This document shows positions 8,496 through 16,403 of a DNA stretch of 64,000 nucleotides, piece by piece (within the stretch, counting starts at the first letter, position 1; the number at the start of each line of letters is the position of its first letter). This DNA comes from Acidobacteriota bacterium. Lineage in GTDB: Bacteria > Acidobacteriota > Thermoanaerobaculia > Multivoradales > J023. Location of the stretch: positions 1-64,000 of the forward strand of contig JAJCXO010000035.1 in NCBI GenBank assembly GCA_029263395.1. The letters run 5' to 3'. Under the pieces are notes generated by a model. It searched no databases. It saw nothing but the letters and a program-made list of their open reading frames with translations, and was not told where the DNA came from. Both the position numbers and the translations under genes were made by a program.

Positions 8496-10550
8496 CTACC
8501 CGAAGTAGTCTTGGATCCGCTGGATTTGTTCGGCGTTGGCGTCGGCTCCCTCGTCTCCCTGCCAAGAGTCCTCTTCTGGAGTTGGAGCGTAGGTCTCGTC
8601 GTCTACCAACTCGTCGAGTCCCTCGATCTCGGAGACCAGCGGACTGAGCTCGGCCACTTCGAAATAGCCACCGCGGCCTTTCTGCTCTTCCGGCTTGATC
8701 AAGTAGAGGTTGCGTTTGGCCCGCGTCACTGCAACATAAAGCAGTCGGCGCTCTTCCTCGTAGTCATCAGCGTCTTGCAAGCTGTTGTAACCCGGGAAAC
8801 GCCCCATATTCATCTGTACCAGAAACACCGTGTGCCACTCCAAACCTTTCGCCGAGTGGACCGTGGACAGGGTCATCCATTCGTCCTCGCTGTCGGCTCC
8901 CAGCACCGCCGCCGGCCGACTGAAATCAGGCGGGTCGATCGCGATATCTGTCAGGAAAGCTTCCAACTCACTGTAACGTTCGGCGATCACCGCCAAGGCT
9001 TCGAGGTCTCGAATGCGTCGTGGGGCATCGTCGAACTTCTTCGGCATCCAGGTTTGATAGGTCTCGAGGGCGGTGTCGAGGCGCTCGACCAAAGGCTGAC
9101 GCGGCTTACCGATCTTTTCCAATAGGCGCTTCAATGCAACCAAGTCGCCCCCGTACTTACGTTTCGCCAACTTCGCTGCTGCCAGACTGTCCAGGGAACC
9201 GCCATCTGCAACCACCCCATCGGCCAGACCTCGTGCAGTCTTTGGACCGATACCTTCGAAAAACTGCAAGATGCGGAACCAAGCTGCCGCATCGAGCGGG
9301 TTGACGGCAAGTTTGAGCAAGGCACAAACATCTTTGATGTGTGCCGCTTCCACAAATTTGATGCCGCCAAATTTCTTGAACGGGATGTTGCGATTGTTGA
9401 GCTCTAGCTCTAACGAATTGGTGTGCCACGCCGCACGGCACAAGACCGCAATCTCTTGCAGCGGTACCCCCTCTTCACGCAGCGCAAGCACTCGATTGCA
9501 AATGTATTCAGCCTGGGTGTACTCATCGGTGGTGCGCAACAACACCGGTTTGTCGTCACCTTCGAGTTCGGTAAACAGGCGTTTTGTGTACTTCTCCCGC
9601 GCCTTCTTCAAGACCGCATTGCTGAGATCCAGAATCGGCTGCGTGCTGCGATAATTCTGCTCGAGCAAAAGGGTTTCGCAACCCTGGAAGATCTGCGGGA
9701 AGTCAATAATGTTACGGAAGTTGGCGCCGCGAAAACCATAAATCGACTGCGCATCGTCACCGACCACCATGATGTTGCGGTGGCTCGCCGCCAACAACGC
9801 TCCAATATGGGCTTGCAGGCGATTGGTATCTTGATACTCGTCGATCATGATGTAGCGATAGGTACTCGTCAACTGACGACGCACCGCTGGATGTTCGGCC
9901 AAGAGATCGCGCAGGTTGACGAGCAAGTCGTCGTAATCCATCACATTGTGCTCGCGCTTACGATCGGAATATTTCGTCCGAAGCTCGGCGAGCGCGTCGA
10001 GATCATCCACAAATTGGGGATAGTCGGCTTCGAGCAGGTCCTCCAGAGGACGGTGGGTGTTGATCTCTTTGGAGAATAGGTTGAGCAACGTCTCGGCACG
10101 AGGGAACCGTTTCCCTCGGCGCTCGTAGCCACCTTCGGTGCGAAGAATGCCGATCATGTCGACACAATCCGCACGATCGATGATCGTGAAGCTGTTGCTG
10201 TAACCGAGGCGATCGGCGTATCGCCGCAGGGTAATGTTAGCGAACGAGTGAAAGGTGCCGCCCGACACCCGATGGCACCGCTCGTCGAGCAGGCCTACCG
10301 CTCGCCGCAGCATCTCCTGGGCCGCGCGTCGGGTGAAGGTCAATAGCAGAATCGACTCGGGATGGACCCCCTCCAACACCAAGTGGGCAACCCGGTACAC
10401 CAGCGTCCGCGTCTTGCCACTGCCAGCTCCCGCAATCACCAGATGGGGCCCATCGAGAGATCGAACCGCCGAGTACTGAGCGGCGTTGAGCTCACCCTCG
10501 AAGTCGATCCGCGTATCGTCGGTAGGGGACCTAAGGTCTGATTGCTCCAT
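8496..10550 (-). CDS. ATP-dependent 3'-5' DNA helicase, UvrD/PcrA/Rep family
   Basis: The 684-residue protein has all superfamily 1A motifs in order: Q-motif LNAAQYSAV, motif I AGAGSGKTRTL, Ia TFTRRAAQEM, II MIDEYQDTN, III VVGDDAQSIYGFRGA, IV LEQNYRSTQPIL, V VHSAKGLEWHTVFL and VI LYVAVTRAKRNLY. It unwinds DNA in repair and replication restart. The acidic C-terminus lacks the Tudor-like tail typical of UvrD, so UvrD, PcrA and Rep cannot be separated here. The gene precedes the glycosyltransferase by 19 bases and may share its transcript. Confidence 0.96.
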   Translation of the reverse strand: MEQSDLRSPTDDTRIDFEGELNAAQYSAVRSLDGPHLVIAGAGSGKTRTLVYRVAHLVLEGVHPESILLLTFTRRAAQEMLRRAVGLLDERCHRVSGGTFHSFANITLRRYADRLGYSNSFTIIDRADCVDMIGILRTEGGYERRGKRFPRAETLLNLFSKEINTHRPLEDLLEADYPQFVDDLDALAELRTKYSDRKREHNVMDYDDLLVNLRDLLAEHPAVRRQLTSTYRYIMIDEYQDTNRLQAHIGALLAASHRNIMVVGDDAQSIYGFRGANFRNIIDFPQIFQGCETLLLEQNYRSTQPILDLSNAVLKKAREKYTKRLFTELEGDDKPVLLRTTDEYTQAEYICNRVLALREEGVPLQEIAVLCRAAWHTNSLELELNNRNIPFKKFGGIKFVEAAHIKDVCALLKLAVNPLDAAAWFRILQFFEGIGPKTARGLADGVVADGGSLDSLAAAKLAKRKYGGDLVALKRLLEKIGKPRQPLVERLDTALETYQTWMPKKFDDAPRRIRDLEALAVIAERYSELEAFLTDIAIDPPDFSRPAAVLGADSEDEWMTLSTVHSAKGLEWHTVFLVQMNMGRFPGYNSLQDADDYEEERRLLYVAVTRAKRNLYLIKPEEQKGRGGYFEVAELSPLVSEIEGLDELVDDETYAPTPEEDSWQGDEGADANAEQIQRIQDYFG

Positions 10551-10853
10551 GCATCAACTCTATACGGAACCGGTAGGCTTTCGAAGCGATCGCTACCAAC
10601 CGCTGGATCCGAGTTGATCTTCGCTGACAGCTTCGAAGGCGGCGATCTATATGCTTGGATGAGCCGCTAGAGCTCCGGCCGGCGCAAAAAGAGTGCTTCG
10701 CAGAAACCTAACACCGCCTTCTGACGTATCCCAGAGTCGAGACCAAGCTGACCAGCCGGCACGAATCACCGAGCCGTTCGTTCTCGATCGGCGGCTGGCG
10801 TATGCATGGCGCGGATTCTTCATCGTCTACCAGGCTGCAAGGAGGCCTTTGAG
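10551..10853. other. Intergenic region between divergent genes
   Basis: This stretch separates the minus-strand helicase from the plus-strand three-module protein, so it should hold promoters for both. No sigma-70 pair stands out. A good ribosome site (AAGGAGG, 10839-10845) precedes the ATG at 10854. No RNA gene or repeat was recognised. Confidence 0.5.
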
Positions 10854-12095
10854 ATGAGCACCCTATCGACATCCCCAATTCGCTTCGCGTTGCCTGCGCT
10901 TGCGGCTGTTGTCTTTTTGACCGCAGCCCCCGCGACCGCGGCGGATCCCCAAGGGTTTATCTACGGCAAAATCACGACGCGCTCCGACTCGACCTATGAA
11001 GGGCGAATACGCTGGGGCAAGGAAGAAGCCTTCTGGGGCGATCACTTCAACTCGACGAAGGAAGAGCGGCCTTATCGGGACAGGGCACCACGACGCGAGC
11101 GCCGCGACAAAGAGGCGATCAAGGTTTTCGGCATCACGATCGGCACGAAGTGGAGCAACGTCTCGAATGACCGTAGTCTGATCGCACGCTTCGGAGATAT
11201 TCAGCGCATCGAAGTTCGGCATGGAGACGAAGCGACCCTGGTGCTCAAAAACGGCACCGAGATCGAGATCGACGGTGGCTCGAACGATCTCGGTGGCAAG
11301 ATCCGCATCTGGGACCGGGAGGTCGGCGAAATCGACATCCGCTGGAACGACATAGAAGAAATTGTCATGTTGCCGACTCCCAAGGATCTCGACGTTGCGG
11401 CCCTCCGGCTTTATGGCACTGTCGAAACCCAGCGCGGTGAATTCAAGGGCTACATCCAATGGGACCAGGACGAGTGCCTGTCGACCGACAAGCTCGACGG
11501 CGAAAGTCGCGACGGCGAGATGTCGATCGAGATGGGTAAGATCCGGTCGATCGAACGCCATACGAGCGACAGCTCACGGGTCGTCTTGAAGACCGGGCGA
11601 GAACTTGTGCTGGAAGACTCCAACGACGTCGACAGCGATAATCGCGGTATCTTCGTCGAAGATGAACGTTATGGCCGCGTGCTGGTCGAATGGGACGCAT
11701 TCGAGCGCCTCGAGTTCTCGGACTCGGACTCCAACGGCCCCAGTTATGCAGAGTATCTTCCCGCCAAATCGCTGACCGGCAAAGTCTTCGATGAGAAAGG
11801 GAACGTCCACGAGGGGCGCATCGTCTATGACCTCGACGAAAGCGAGACCTGGGAGATCTTGGATGGCAATCAACGCGATATCAGTTACCACATCCCCTTT
11901 GGTCTGATCGCGTCGATCATTCCCGACAGCCACGATTCGAGCTTGGTGGTGCTGAAGAGCGGCGAAGAGATCGAACTCGAAGATTCCGCCGATGTCGGCG
12001 GCGAGCACGACGGGGTTTTGATTCTCGACGGCGGGATCGATCAGTCAGTCTACGTCTCGTGGAATGACGTCCAGCGCATCGATTTCGACCGCTGA
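10854..12095 (+). CDS. Secreted protein of three diverged repeat modules, function unknown
   Basis: The start at 10854 is chosen because AAGGAGG lies 8 bases upstream and a clean signal peptide follows (about residues 1-30, cleavage after TAAPATAA). The mature protein has three related modules of about 120 residues. Each opens with a strand pair such as IYGKITTRSDSTYEGRIRW, LYGTVETQRGEFKGYIQW or LTGKVFDEKGNVHEGRIVY. Each has an inner VVLKxGxEIELEDSxDV unit and closes with a WND(I/V)xxIxF-like strand. It looks like an all-beta, exported, acidic protein. No enzyme motif is visible. A longer start at 10806 is possible but would bury the signal peptide. Confidence 0.8.
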   Translation: MSTLSTSPIRFALPALAAVVFLTAAPATAADPQGFIYGKITTRSDSTYEGRIRWGKEEAFWGDHFNSTKEERPYRDRAPRRERRDKEAIKVFGITIGTKWSNVSNDRSLIARFGDIQRIEVRHGDEATLVLKNGTEIEIDGGSNDLGGKIRIWDREVGEIDIRWNDIEEIVMLPTPKDLDVAALRLYGTVETQRGEFKGYIQWDQDECLSTDKLDGESRDGEMSIEMGKIRSIERHTSDSSRVVLKTGRELVLEDSNDVDSDNRGIFVEDERYGRVLVEWDAFERLEFSDSDSNGPSYAEYLPAKSLTGKVFDEKGNVHEGRIVYDLDESETWEILDGNQRDISYHIPFGLIASIIPDSHDSSLVVLKSGEEIELEDSADVGGEHDGVLILDGGIDQSVYVSWNDVQRIDFDR

Positions 12096-12150
12096 CATAC
12101 CCGTCTCGCTGCTGACACACCCGTCTCGCCGCTGACCTACCCCGTCTCGC
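12091..12150 (+). repeat. 20-bp tandem repeat, three copies, first copy contains the stop codon
   Basis: Units at 12091, 12111 and 12131 read GCTGACATACCCGTCTCGCT with one to three changes. The TGA at 12093-12095 that ends the three-module protein lies in the first unit, and in-phase copies of the TGA recur in the following units. Confidence 0.88.
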
Positions 12151-12155
12151 GAGAA

Positions 12156-12244
12156 AGCCTCTGCCTCTGCCGGAAGAGAGCCCGCGCTTCCGACAGAGGC
12201 TATCTACGCCTCCATCAGGAGGCGTGCGCCGCTTCAGGCGAAGC
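12156..12244 (+). other. Cluster of three hairpins, the first a possible terminator
   Basis: Three inverted repeats follow each other. AGCCTCTG (12156-12163) pairs with CAGAGGCT (12194-12201), with CGGAAG/CTTCCG nested inside. CGCCTCC-ATCA-GGAGGCG lies at 12207-12224, and CGCTTC-AGGC-GAAGCG follows at about 12229-12244. No U-run follows any of them. They lie 180-270 bases before the inferred start site of the next gene, so they could be a terminator for the gene before or protein-binding sites for the gene after. Confidence 0.55.
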
Positions 12245-12396
12245 GTAAGCCAGGGTGGTAAAAACTCCCTGCCTGGAAAAAATCCATCTCTCGACCCCAG
12301 CCAAGCGGCAGCATCGGCAGGCCGTCAATCATCTCAAACACTGACATGTAATGACTTAATGAGTCCGAGGCAAGATTCGGCACGATCTCCTCCAGG

Positions 12397-12413
12397 TTGG
12401 CACCGTTGTTGCT
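12397..12413 (+). promoter_or_regulatory. Sigma-54 (RpoN) -24/-12 promoter
   Basis: TTGGCACCGTTGTTGCT matches the sigma-54 consensus YTGGCACGNNNNTTGCW at every specified base but one. The GG (12399-12400) and GC (12411-12412) have the required 10 bases between them. Transcription would start near 12424, giving a leader of about 48 bases before the ATG at 12472. An inverted repeat TAGCTCT / AGAGCTA (12415-12421, 12429-12435) straddles the predicted start. Confidence 0.75.
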
Positions 12414-12414
12414 C

Positions 12415-12435
12415 TAGCTCTCTATTGAAGAGCTA
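12415..12435 (+). promoter_or_regulatory. Inverted repeat over the predicted transcription start
   Basis: TAGCTCT and AGAGCTA are exact 7-base arms separated by 7 bases. They begin directly after the -12 element of the sigma-54 promoter and span its expected start point. It may be an operator, or a hairpin at the 5' end of the message. Confidence 0.5.
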
Positions 12436-12471
12436 TCCATGTGAAGCAACAGCCGAAGGAGAGATCTAGAC

Positions 12472-13017
12472 ATGAGTCTAATAAAAACAGAATCAGCTCC
12501 GATGATCCCATTCCCGATCCGTGCCCTCGACGTTAGTCGGGAAACGATATTCAACGCTCCGCTAGACGGCACAACCAACGGCGCAAACGGCGCGATTTCG
12601 GCCGCTGCCATCGGCCAACTGATGGATCTGATCGCAAATCAGAGATCCGACCTCCTGCCGATTCAAATCGAAACACTCACCGCCTGCGAATCGACCCGCG
12701 AGCATGCCACCGCCCTGCTTGATCTGATCAAGGCATGCGGTGTTGCCGAGACGGCGAGTCCCTGCGCAACCGCTCTTGCGATCTCAGCCGATCTCGACAA
12801 GCTGGTGAGATCGACGGATACCTGGACTCACCCTGCACAAGTCGTCAGGCACCCAGATGCCAAGGCTCTCCACAACCTGTGCGTCCATCGCGTTCAGAGT
12901 GCAGCAGGATCCGAGCTCGAGGACCTAAGGCAGGTTTTGCCACGACTCGAACGAGCCGCGAGACTGGCGAAGAAGGCCGCTTCCAGGCGCACTCAAGACA
13001 CCACGCGGCACGCCTAG
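12472..13017 (+). CDS. Unknown 181-residue cytoplasmic protein, probably sigma-54 dependent
   Basis: No family is recognised. Evidence that it is a real gene: a good ribosome site (GAAGGAGAGATCTAGAC before the ATG), a sigma-54 promoter 60 bases upstream, and a GC-rich hairpin just after the stop. There is no signal peptide or membrane segment. It has three cysteines, a predicted helical body (residues 45-180) and a strongly basic C-terminus (RLERAARLAKKAASRR) that could bind nucleic acid. It stands alone between repeats. Confidence 0.65.
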   Translation: MSLIKTESAPMIPFPIRALDVSRETIFNAPLDGTTNGANGAISAAAIGQLMDLIANQRSDLLPIQIETLTACESTREHATALLDLIKACGVAETASPCATALAISADLDKLVRSTDTWTHPAQVVRHPDAKALHNLCVHRVQSAAGSELEDLRQVLPRLERAARLAKKAASRRTQDTTRHA

Positions 13018-13040
13018 TAGCCACCCCTCTCTAAAGCGAA

Positions 13041-13063
13041 TCCCCCGACGCTGCGGCGGGGGA
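13041..13063 (+). terminator. GC-rich hairpin, probable terminator of the sigma-54-dependent gene
   Basis: TCCCCCG at 13041-13047 pairs with CGGGGGA at 13057-13063, 24 bases after the stop codon at 13017. The stem is strong, but only ATCGAGAG follows instead of a U-run, so termination may be inefficient or need Rho. Confidence 0.55.
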
Positions 13064-13090
13064 TCGAGAGAGCGGGCCTTGGAGGCTAGT

Positions 13091-13312
13091 TAGTTAGATC
13101 CCGTCCAGAAACACCGGTTGCCCGGTCGCCCCCTGTGGACTGCGCGCGCTGCTGCGTAACTCGCCTCGGCGCCTTAATGTCCGCCAACCCTCTTGGTTAC
13201 AATATTTTAGAGGGATAAGAGCTGTTTTCTTGCTCATACATACTCGCTGCGTGCTCGCTCCACAGGGGGCTCTCAGGAAGGCGAGAAACGGGTTTCTGGC
13301 TGGACTCTAGTT
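13091..13312. repeat. Diverged inverted-repeat element related to the 193-bp dispersed repeat
   Basis: The left arm (about 13100-13160) and right arm (about 13223-13305) are imperfect reverse complements around CCCCCTGTGGA / TCCACAGGGGG and the CCAGAAAC / GTTTCTGG blocks. The right arm contains CTCGCTGCGTGCTCGCTCCAC, the reverse complement of the core of the neighbouring repeat. TAGTTAGATCCCGTC occurs exactly at 13091-13105 and again at 13308-13322, marking a shared boundary. No protein is encoded. Confidence 0.7.
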
Positions 13313-13505
13313 AGATCCCGTCTCGTTTTGCCATTTTCGGCTCAGTGAGGGAGGTCTTGTGGAGCGAGCAAGCAGCGAGCATGTTTGAGCTTCGTACCTG
13401 TTGGCATCTCGTATCCGATGGCACCAAAAGGGCTTAGGCTTCTCGTAACAGGCCCGGCGAGTTCTGGAGCTGCGGCGCAGCCCACAAGGCCGACCGAGCT
13501 CTCGG
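13313..13505 (+). repeat. 193-bp dispersed repeat, copy 1
   Basis: It matches the reverse complement of 28890-29082 over its whole length at high identity. The best-conserved blocks are GAGGTCTTGTGGAGCGAGCA, CTCGTATCCGATGGCACCAA and GCTGCGGCGCAGCCCACAAG. It contains a small hairpin, GCTGC-GGC-GCAGC. It lies between a plus-strand gene and the convergent Spy-like gene and encodes no plausible protein. With the element before it, this explains most of the gene-free stretch 13018-13530. Confidence 0.9.
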
Positions 13506-13530
13506 CGTGTTACTGGTAGTTACTGCAGAG

Positions 13531-14007
13531 TCAGAGTTGTTCGCCAGGCTCTCCGAACCGCTCGCCAGGTCCTCTGTGGTGACGCTTTCCACCCCGTCGC
13601 CGCAACTCTTTGAAGTTCCCCCACTTCTCGAGCTGTTCGGCGCTCAACAGTGCGGAGAATTGGCTCTCGGCATCTCGACGGATCGTCCGAAGCTGCTGGC
13701 GGTGATCATGCATGTCGATCGCCAGCTGGCCAACCTCCGTAGCATCTGGCGCCCCACTGTCAAAGGCCACCTCGAGTTGCTCCCGTAATGCCCGCATTTC
13801 GTCACGGATCGGCTCGACCGTGCTGCGGATCTCCTCGCGGATCGCTTGCGCGGCATCACTCTGTTCGTCGGTGAGCTCGAGATAGCCCGGCGGCGGCAAC
13901 AAGCCTCGGTCAGCCCCACGGTCACGGGGTCCCGCTTCGGCAACTGCAATCCACGCCACAGACGCGGTCAGAGTGAGGGCGATGAAAGCGCTTTTGCGAT
14001 AGGTCAT
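13531..14007 (-). CDS. Periplasmic Spy/CpxP-like (LTXXQ) protein
   Basis: The 158-residue protein has a signal peptide (residues 1-25, cleavage after AVAEA) and a ribosome site (CAGGAGACTTGTC before the ATG). The mature part is helical with two LTXXQ-like motifs, LTDEQ and LSAEQLEKW, and a middle EIRSTVEPIRDEMRALREQL helix. This is typical of Spy/CpxP and zinc-resistance-associated proteins, periplasmic chaperones or stress sensors. The C-terminal tail RRRGGKRHHRGPGERF is basic and histidine-containing and might bind metal. It stands alone, transcribed toward the repeat region. Confidence 0.83.
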   Translation of the reverse strand: MTYRKSAFIALTLTASVAWIAVAEAGPRDRGADRGLLPPPGYLELTDEQSDAAQAIREEIRSTVEPIRDEMRALREQLEVAFDSGAPDATEVGQLAIDMHDHRQQLRTIRRDAESQFSALLSAEQLEKWGNFKELRRRGGKRHHRGPGERFGEPGEQL

Positions 14008-14398
14008 GACAAGTCTCCTGGTTCGATGGTTCAGTCGTGAGCGGAGCCTCTACCTCACGGCTCCGATGTCCTTCACTAGCTGAAACCCATCACCTTCGGA
14101 GACCTTGCGCGGAACCTTGTAAGGTGTTTGTAAACTCGGAAGAACGACCCGAGACTAGCGTCGACGCGGCTCGAGCGTGACACCGACGGAAAGATTGGCG
14201 CACTGGATCCCGAAAAGCTCGGATGCGATATCAACTCGATCAACCACATCGTCAACCACTGCGATAGCCTCGCCTGAGTTACAGCCATCAGCCCCAAGTA
14301 GACAACTTCCGGTCTGAAACTGAACCCACCATGAGACTGGACCTACCGTGATATCGTCGGCTGCCTTACGACTGCTGACGAAAGGAGCCTCGAATACC
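14008..14398. other. Intergenic region between spy-like and gcvT genes (divergent)
   Basis: Visible elements are a hairpin CGGAGCC / GGCTCCG (14042-14048, 14059-14065), a perfect palindrome ACCTTGTAAGGT (14114-14125) and a ribosome site (AAAGGAG) before the gcvT ATG at 14399. The conserved features of a tandem glycine riboswitch were not found. A minus-strand open frame is present at 14155-14463 but is not supported as a gene. Confidence 0.5.
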
Positions 14399-15502
14399 AT
14401 GTCCGAAACTTCCAACCCGAAACAAACAGCGCTCCATGCTCGCCACGTGGCAGCAGGCGCCAAGATGGTTGAGTTCGCTGGTTGGGAGATGCCGGTACGT
14501 TATGGTTCGGAGCTGGACGAACACCGTGCCGTACGCACTGCGGCTGGACTCTTCGATGTCTCGCACATGGGTGAATTCCGCGTCCATGGCCCCGGGGCCC
14601 TGGAGTTCCTGCAGCGTATGACGCCAAACAACGTTGCCAAACTCCAACCCGGCCGGGCTCACTACAGCGGCTTGCTGACACCAGAGGCTACCTATGTGGA
14701 CGACCTGCTGGTCTACCAGATGGGCGAAGCGGACTACCTACTAGTGGTCAACGCTGGCAATCTCGATGAAGATTTGGCGTGGCTAAAGTCACACCCTCAC
14801 CCAGACTGTACGATTGAAGATCACTCCGATCGTTATGCTCTTTTGGCCCTTCAAGGGCCAAAAGCGATCGAGATCCTGGCCCGCCACACCACTACAGATC
14901 TCGAGGCCATCAGCTACTACCACTTCGTCAACGGCTCGGTGGCGGGAGTTGATTGTCTGATCTCACGCACCGGCTATACCGGCGAGGCCGGCTTCGAACT
15001 TTATCTAGACCCTGCCGATGCACCCAGTATCTGGGATGTTCTACTCGACTCAGGTGCTGACGATGGGCTTGTTCCAGCCGGCTTGGCGGCCCGCGACTCG
15101 TTGAGGCTAGAAGCCGGCATGGCCCTCTATGGACACGAAATCGATCGCCAAACCACACCCTACGAAGCCAACATCGGTTGGGTCGTCAAGCTCAGGAAGG
15201 GCGACTTCCTGGGTCGTGAAGTGTTGCGCGATCAAAAACGCAACGGCACCACAAAAAAGCTGATCGGCTTCGAGATAAAAGGCCGTGGTATCGCCCGTCA
15301 GGGCCACACGATCCTGCATGACGATGCAGAGGTGGGGACTGTGACCAGCGGAGGCTGGAGTCCGACGTTCGAAAAAGCGGTCGGTACCGGTTACGTACCA
15401 CCACACCTCGCCGCTGAGGGCACCGAACTCGAAGTTGCAGTCCGGAAACGCCGTTTCTCTGCTGTTGTCGTCGCGCTGCCGTTTTATCGCCGGGAAGACT
15501 GA
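14399..15502 (+). CDS. gcvT: Glycine cleavage system T protein (aminomethyltransferase)
   Basis: The protein transfers the aminomethyl carbon from the lipoyl arm of GcvH to tetrahydrofolate, releasing ammonia. The 367-residue protein has the family marks: [32 protein letters not shown], the folate-site region [29 protein letters not shown] and the C-terminal [11 protein letters not shown]. The start at 14399 is chosen over 14348 because it aligns with the family and has AAAGGAG 13 bases upstream. gcvH follows after 115 bases; gcvP is not in the window. The stop codon is inside a 21-bp tandem repeat. Confidence 0.97.
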   Translation: MSETSNPKQTALHARHVAAGAKMVEFAGWEMPVRYGSELDEHRAVRTAAGLFDVSHMGEFRVHGPGALEFLQRMTPNNVAKLQPGRAHYSGLLTPEATYVDDLLVYQMGEADYLLVVNAGNLDEDLAWLKSHPHPDCTIEDHSDRYALLALQGPKAIEILARHTTTDLEAISYYHFVNGSVAGVDCLISRTGYTGEAGFELYLDPADAPSIWDVLLDSGADDGLVPAGLAARDSLRLEAGMALYGHEIDRQTTPYEANIGWVVKLRKGDFLGREVLRDQKRNGTTKKLIGFEIKGRGIARQGHTILHDDAEVGTVTSGGWSPTFEKAVGTGYVPPHLAAEGTELEVAVRKRRFSAVVVALPFYRRED

Positions 15503-15548
15503 ACACCATCGCCGGGAAGACTGACACCATCGCCGGGAAGATGACACT
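15486..15548 (+). repeat. 20-22-bp tandem repeat, three copies, overlapping the gcvT stop codon
   Basis: Units at 15486, 15508 and 15529 read ATCGCCGGGAAGACTGACAC with small indels. The gcvT stop TGA (15500-15502) lies in the first unit, so the last four gcvT residues are encoded by the repeat. The second copy repeats the same ACTGA context. Confidence 0.9.
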
Positions 15549-15617
15549 GTCGGCCAACAGGCTCGAAGTTGTCAGCGAACCCGAGGCCGACCACGTAACG
15601 CCAAGAAGGAATCGACC

Positions 15618-15995
15618 ATGTATTCGAACTCGTTGCGCTACACCAAGAACCACGAATGGCTGCGGATCGAAGATGACCTTTGCGTCATAGGCATCACCGA
15701 CTACGCTCAGAAAGAGTTGGGCGAAGTGGTCTACATCGATCTTCCCGAGGTCGGAGACTCGTTTGAGCCCGAGGATGCTTTTGGTGCCATCGACTCTTCG
15801 AAAACCTCGGCGGATGTCTACACACCTTTAGCCGGGGAAGTTGTTGAGGTCAACGAGGCCCTCGAAGATTCGCCCGAGATCGTCAATGACGATCCTCACG
15901 GCAAAGGCTGGTTGATCAAACTGCGTTTCGAGTCGGCAGATCAGCTCGAATCGCTGATGAACGCCGAGCAGTACCAAAAGAGTATCGAGGGCTAG
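15618..15995 (+). CDS. gcvH: Glycine cleavage system H protein
   Basis: The 125-residue lipoyl carrier shuttles the aminomethyl intermediate between GcvP, GcvT and the L protein. The family start (RYTKNHEWLRIEDDLCVIGITDYAQ region) is present. The lipoylated lysine is K62 in IDSSKTSADVYTP, and ALEDSPEIVNDDPHGKGWLIK is typical. A ribosome site (AGAAGGAATCGACC) precedes the ATG. It is co-directional with gcvT, and a membrane protein gene starts 10 bases downstream. Confidence 0.98.
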   Translation: MYSNSLRYTKNHEWLRIEDDLCVIGITDYAQKELGEVVYIDLPEVGDSFEPEDAFGAIDSSKTSADVYTPLAGEVVEVNEALEDSPEIVNDDPHGKGWLIKLRFESADQLESLMNAEQYQKSIEG

Positions 15996-16004
15996 CCGCA
16001 GCGC

Positions 16005-16403
16005 GTGCTACGTCTCGAACGGATTCTGCTGGCCGTTTTCTCAGCCGCCTGGCTGCTGGCGATTCTTGCTGGCATGGGATTGGTGCCCCTCGCCGGCATT
16101 CTCGACCTGGACCTTTATCGGCTTTACAGTGTCGCCGCCGTCCTCGGTTGGGTGGCAGGTAACATCTATGTCTTCCGATCCCAGACCCTGCCCAAAGACC
16201 GATCCAGCAAACGCCTGCTGTGGACCTATCTCATCGGACCTCCAAGCATCGTCTACATCACACGCTCATTGGCCCGCCAAGCGGTCCAGCAGGCGGCACC
16301 TTTTGTGCCGATTTATAGTTTTGCGATCTACGCACTCTTCTTCCTGGTGCCGGTAACCCTGCGCGCGACCCGACGACCCCGCAAAGAAGTTGGCGACCCT
16401 TGA
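16005..16403 (+). CDS. Small four-helix membrane protein, function unknown
   Basis: The frame begins with GTG at 16005, 10 bases after the gcvH stop; no clear ribosome site is seen, so translation may depend on coupling. The 132 residues contain about four hydrophobic helices (around residues 5-30, 38-58, 75-88 and 98-120) and end in a basic tail, RATRRPRKEV. No family is recognised. Its place suggests co-transcription with gcvTH, but a role in glycine metabolism is not implied. Confidence 0.7.
   Translation: MLRLERILLAVFSAAWLLAILAGMGLVPLAGILDLDLYRLYSVAAVLGWVAGNIYVFRSQTLPKDRSSKRLLWTYLIGPPSIVYITRSLARQAVQQAAPFVPIYSFAIYALFFLVPVTLRATRRPRKEVGDP

Noticed and set aside
14008-14398. Glycine riboswitch before gcvT
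   Set aside because: The conserved GGA-rich tandem aptamer core was not found; the visible hairpins are unrelated.
14155-14463. Minus-strand open frame upstream of gcvT with a plausible beta-rich C-terminus (segment VQFQTGSCLLGADGCNSGEA)
   Set aside because: It needs a start inside gcvT, shows no signal peptide or ribosome site, and only the last 60 residues look protein-like. It could be a decayed gene end, but the evidence is too thin to annotate.
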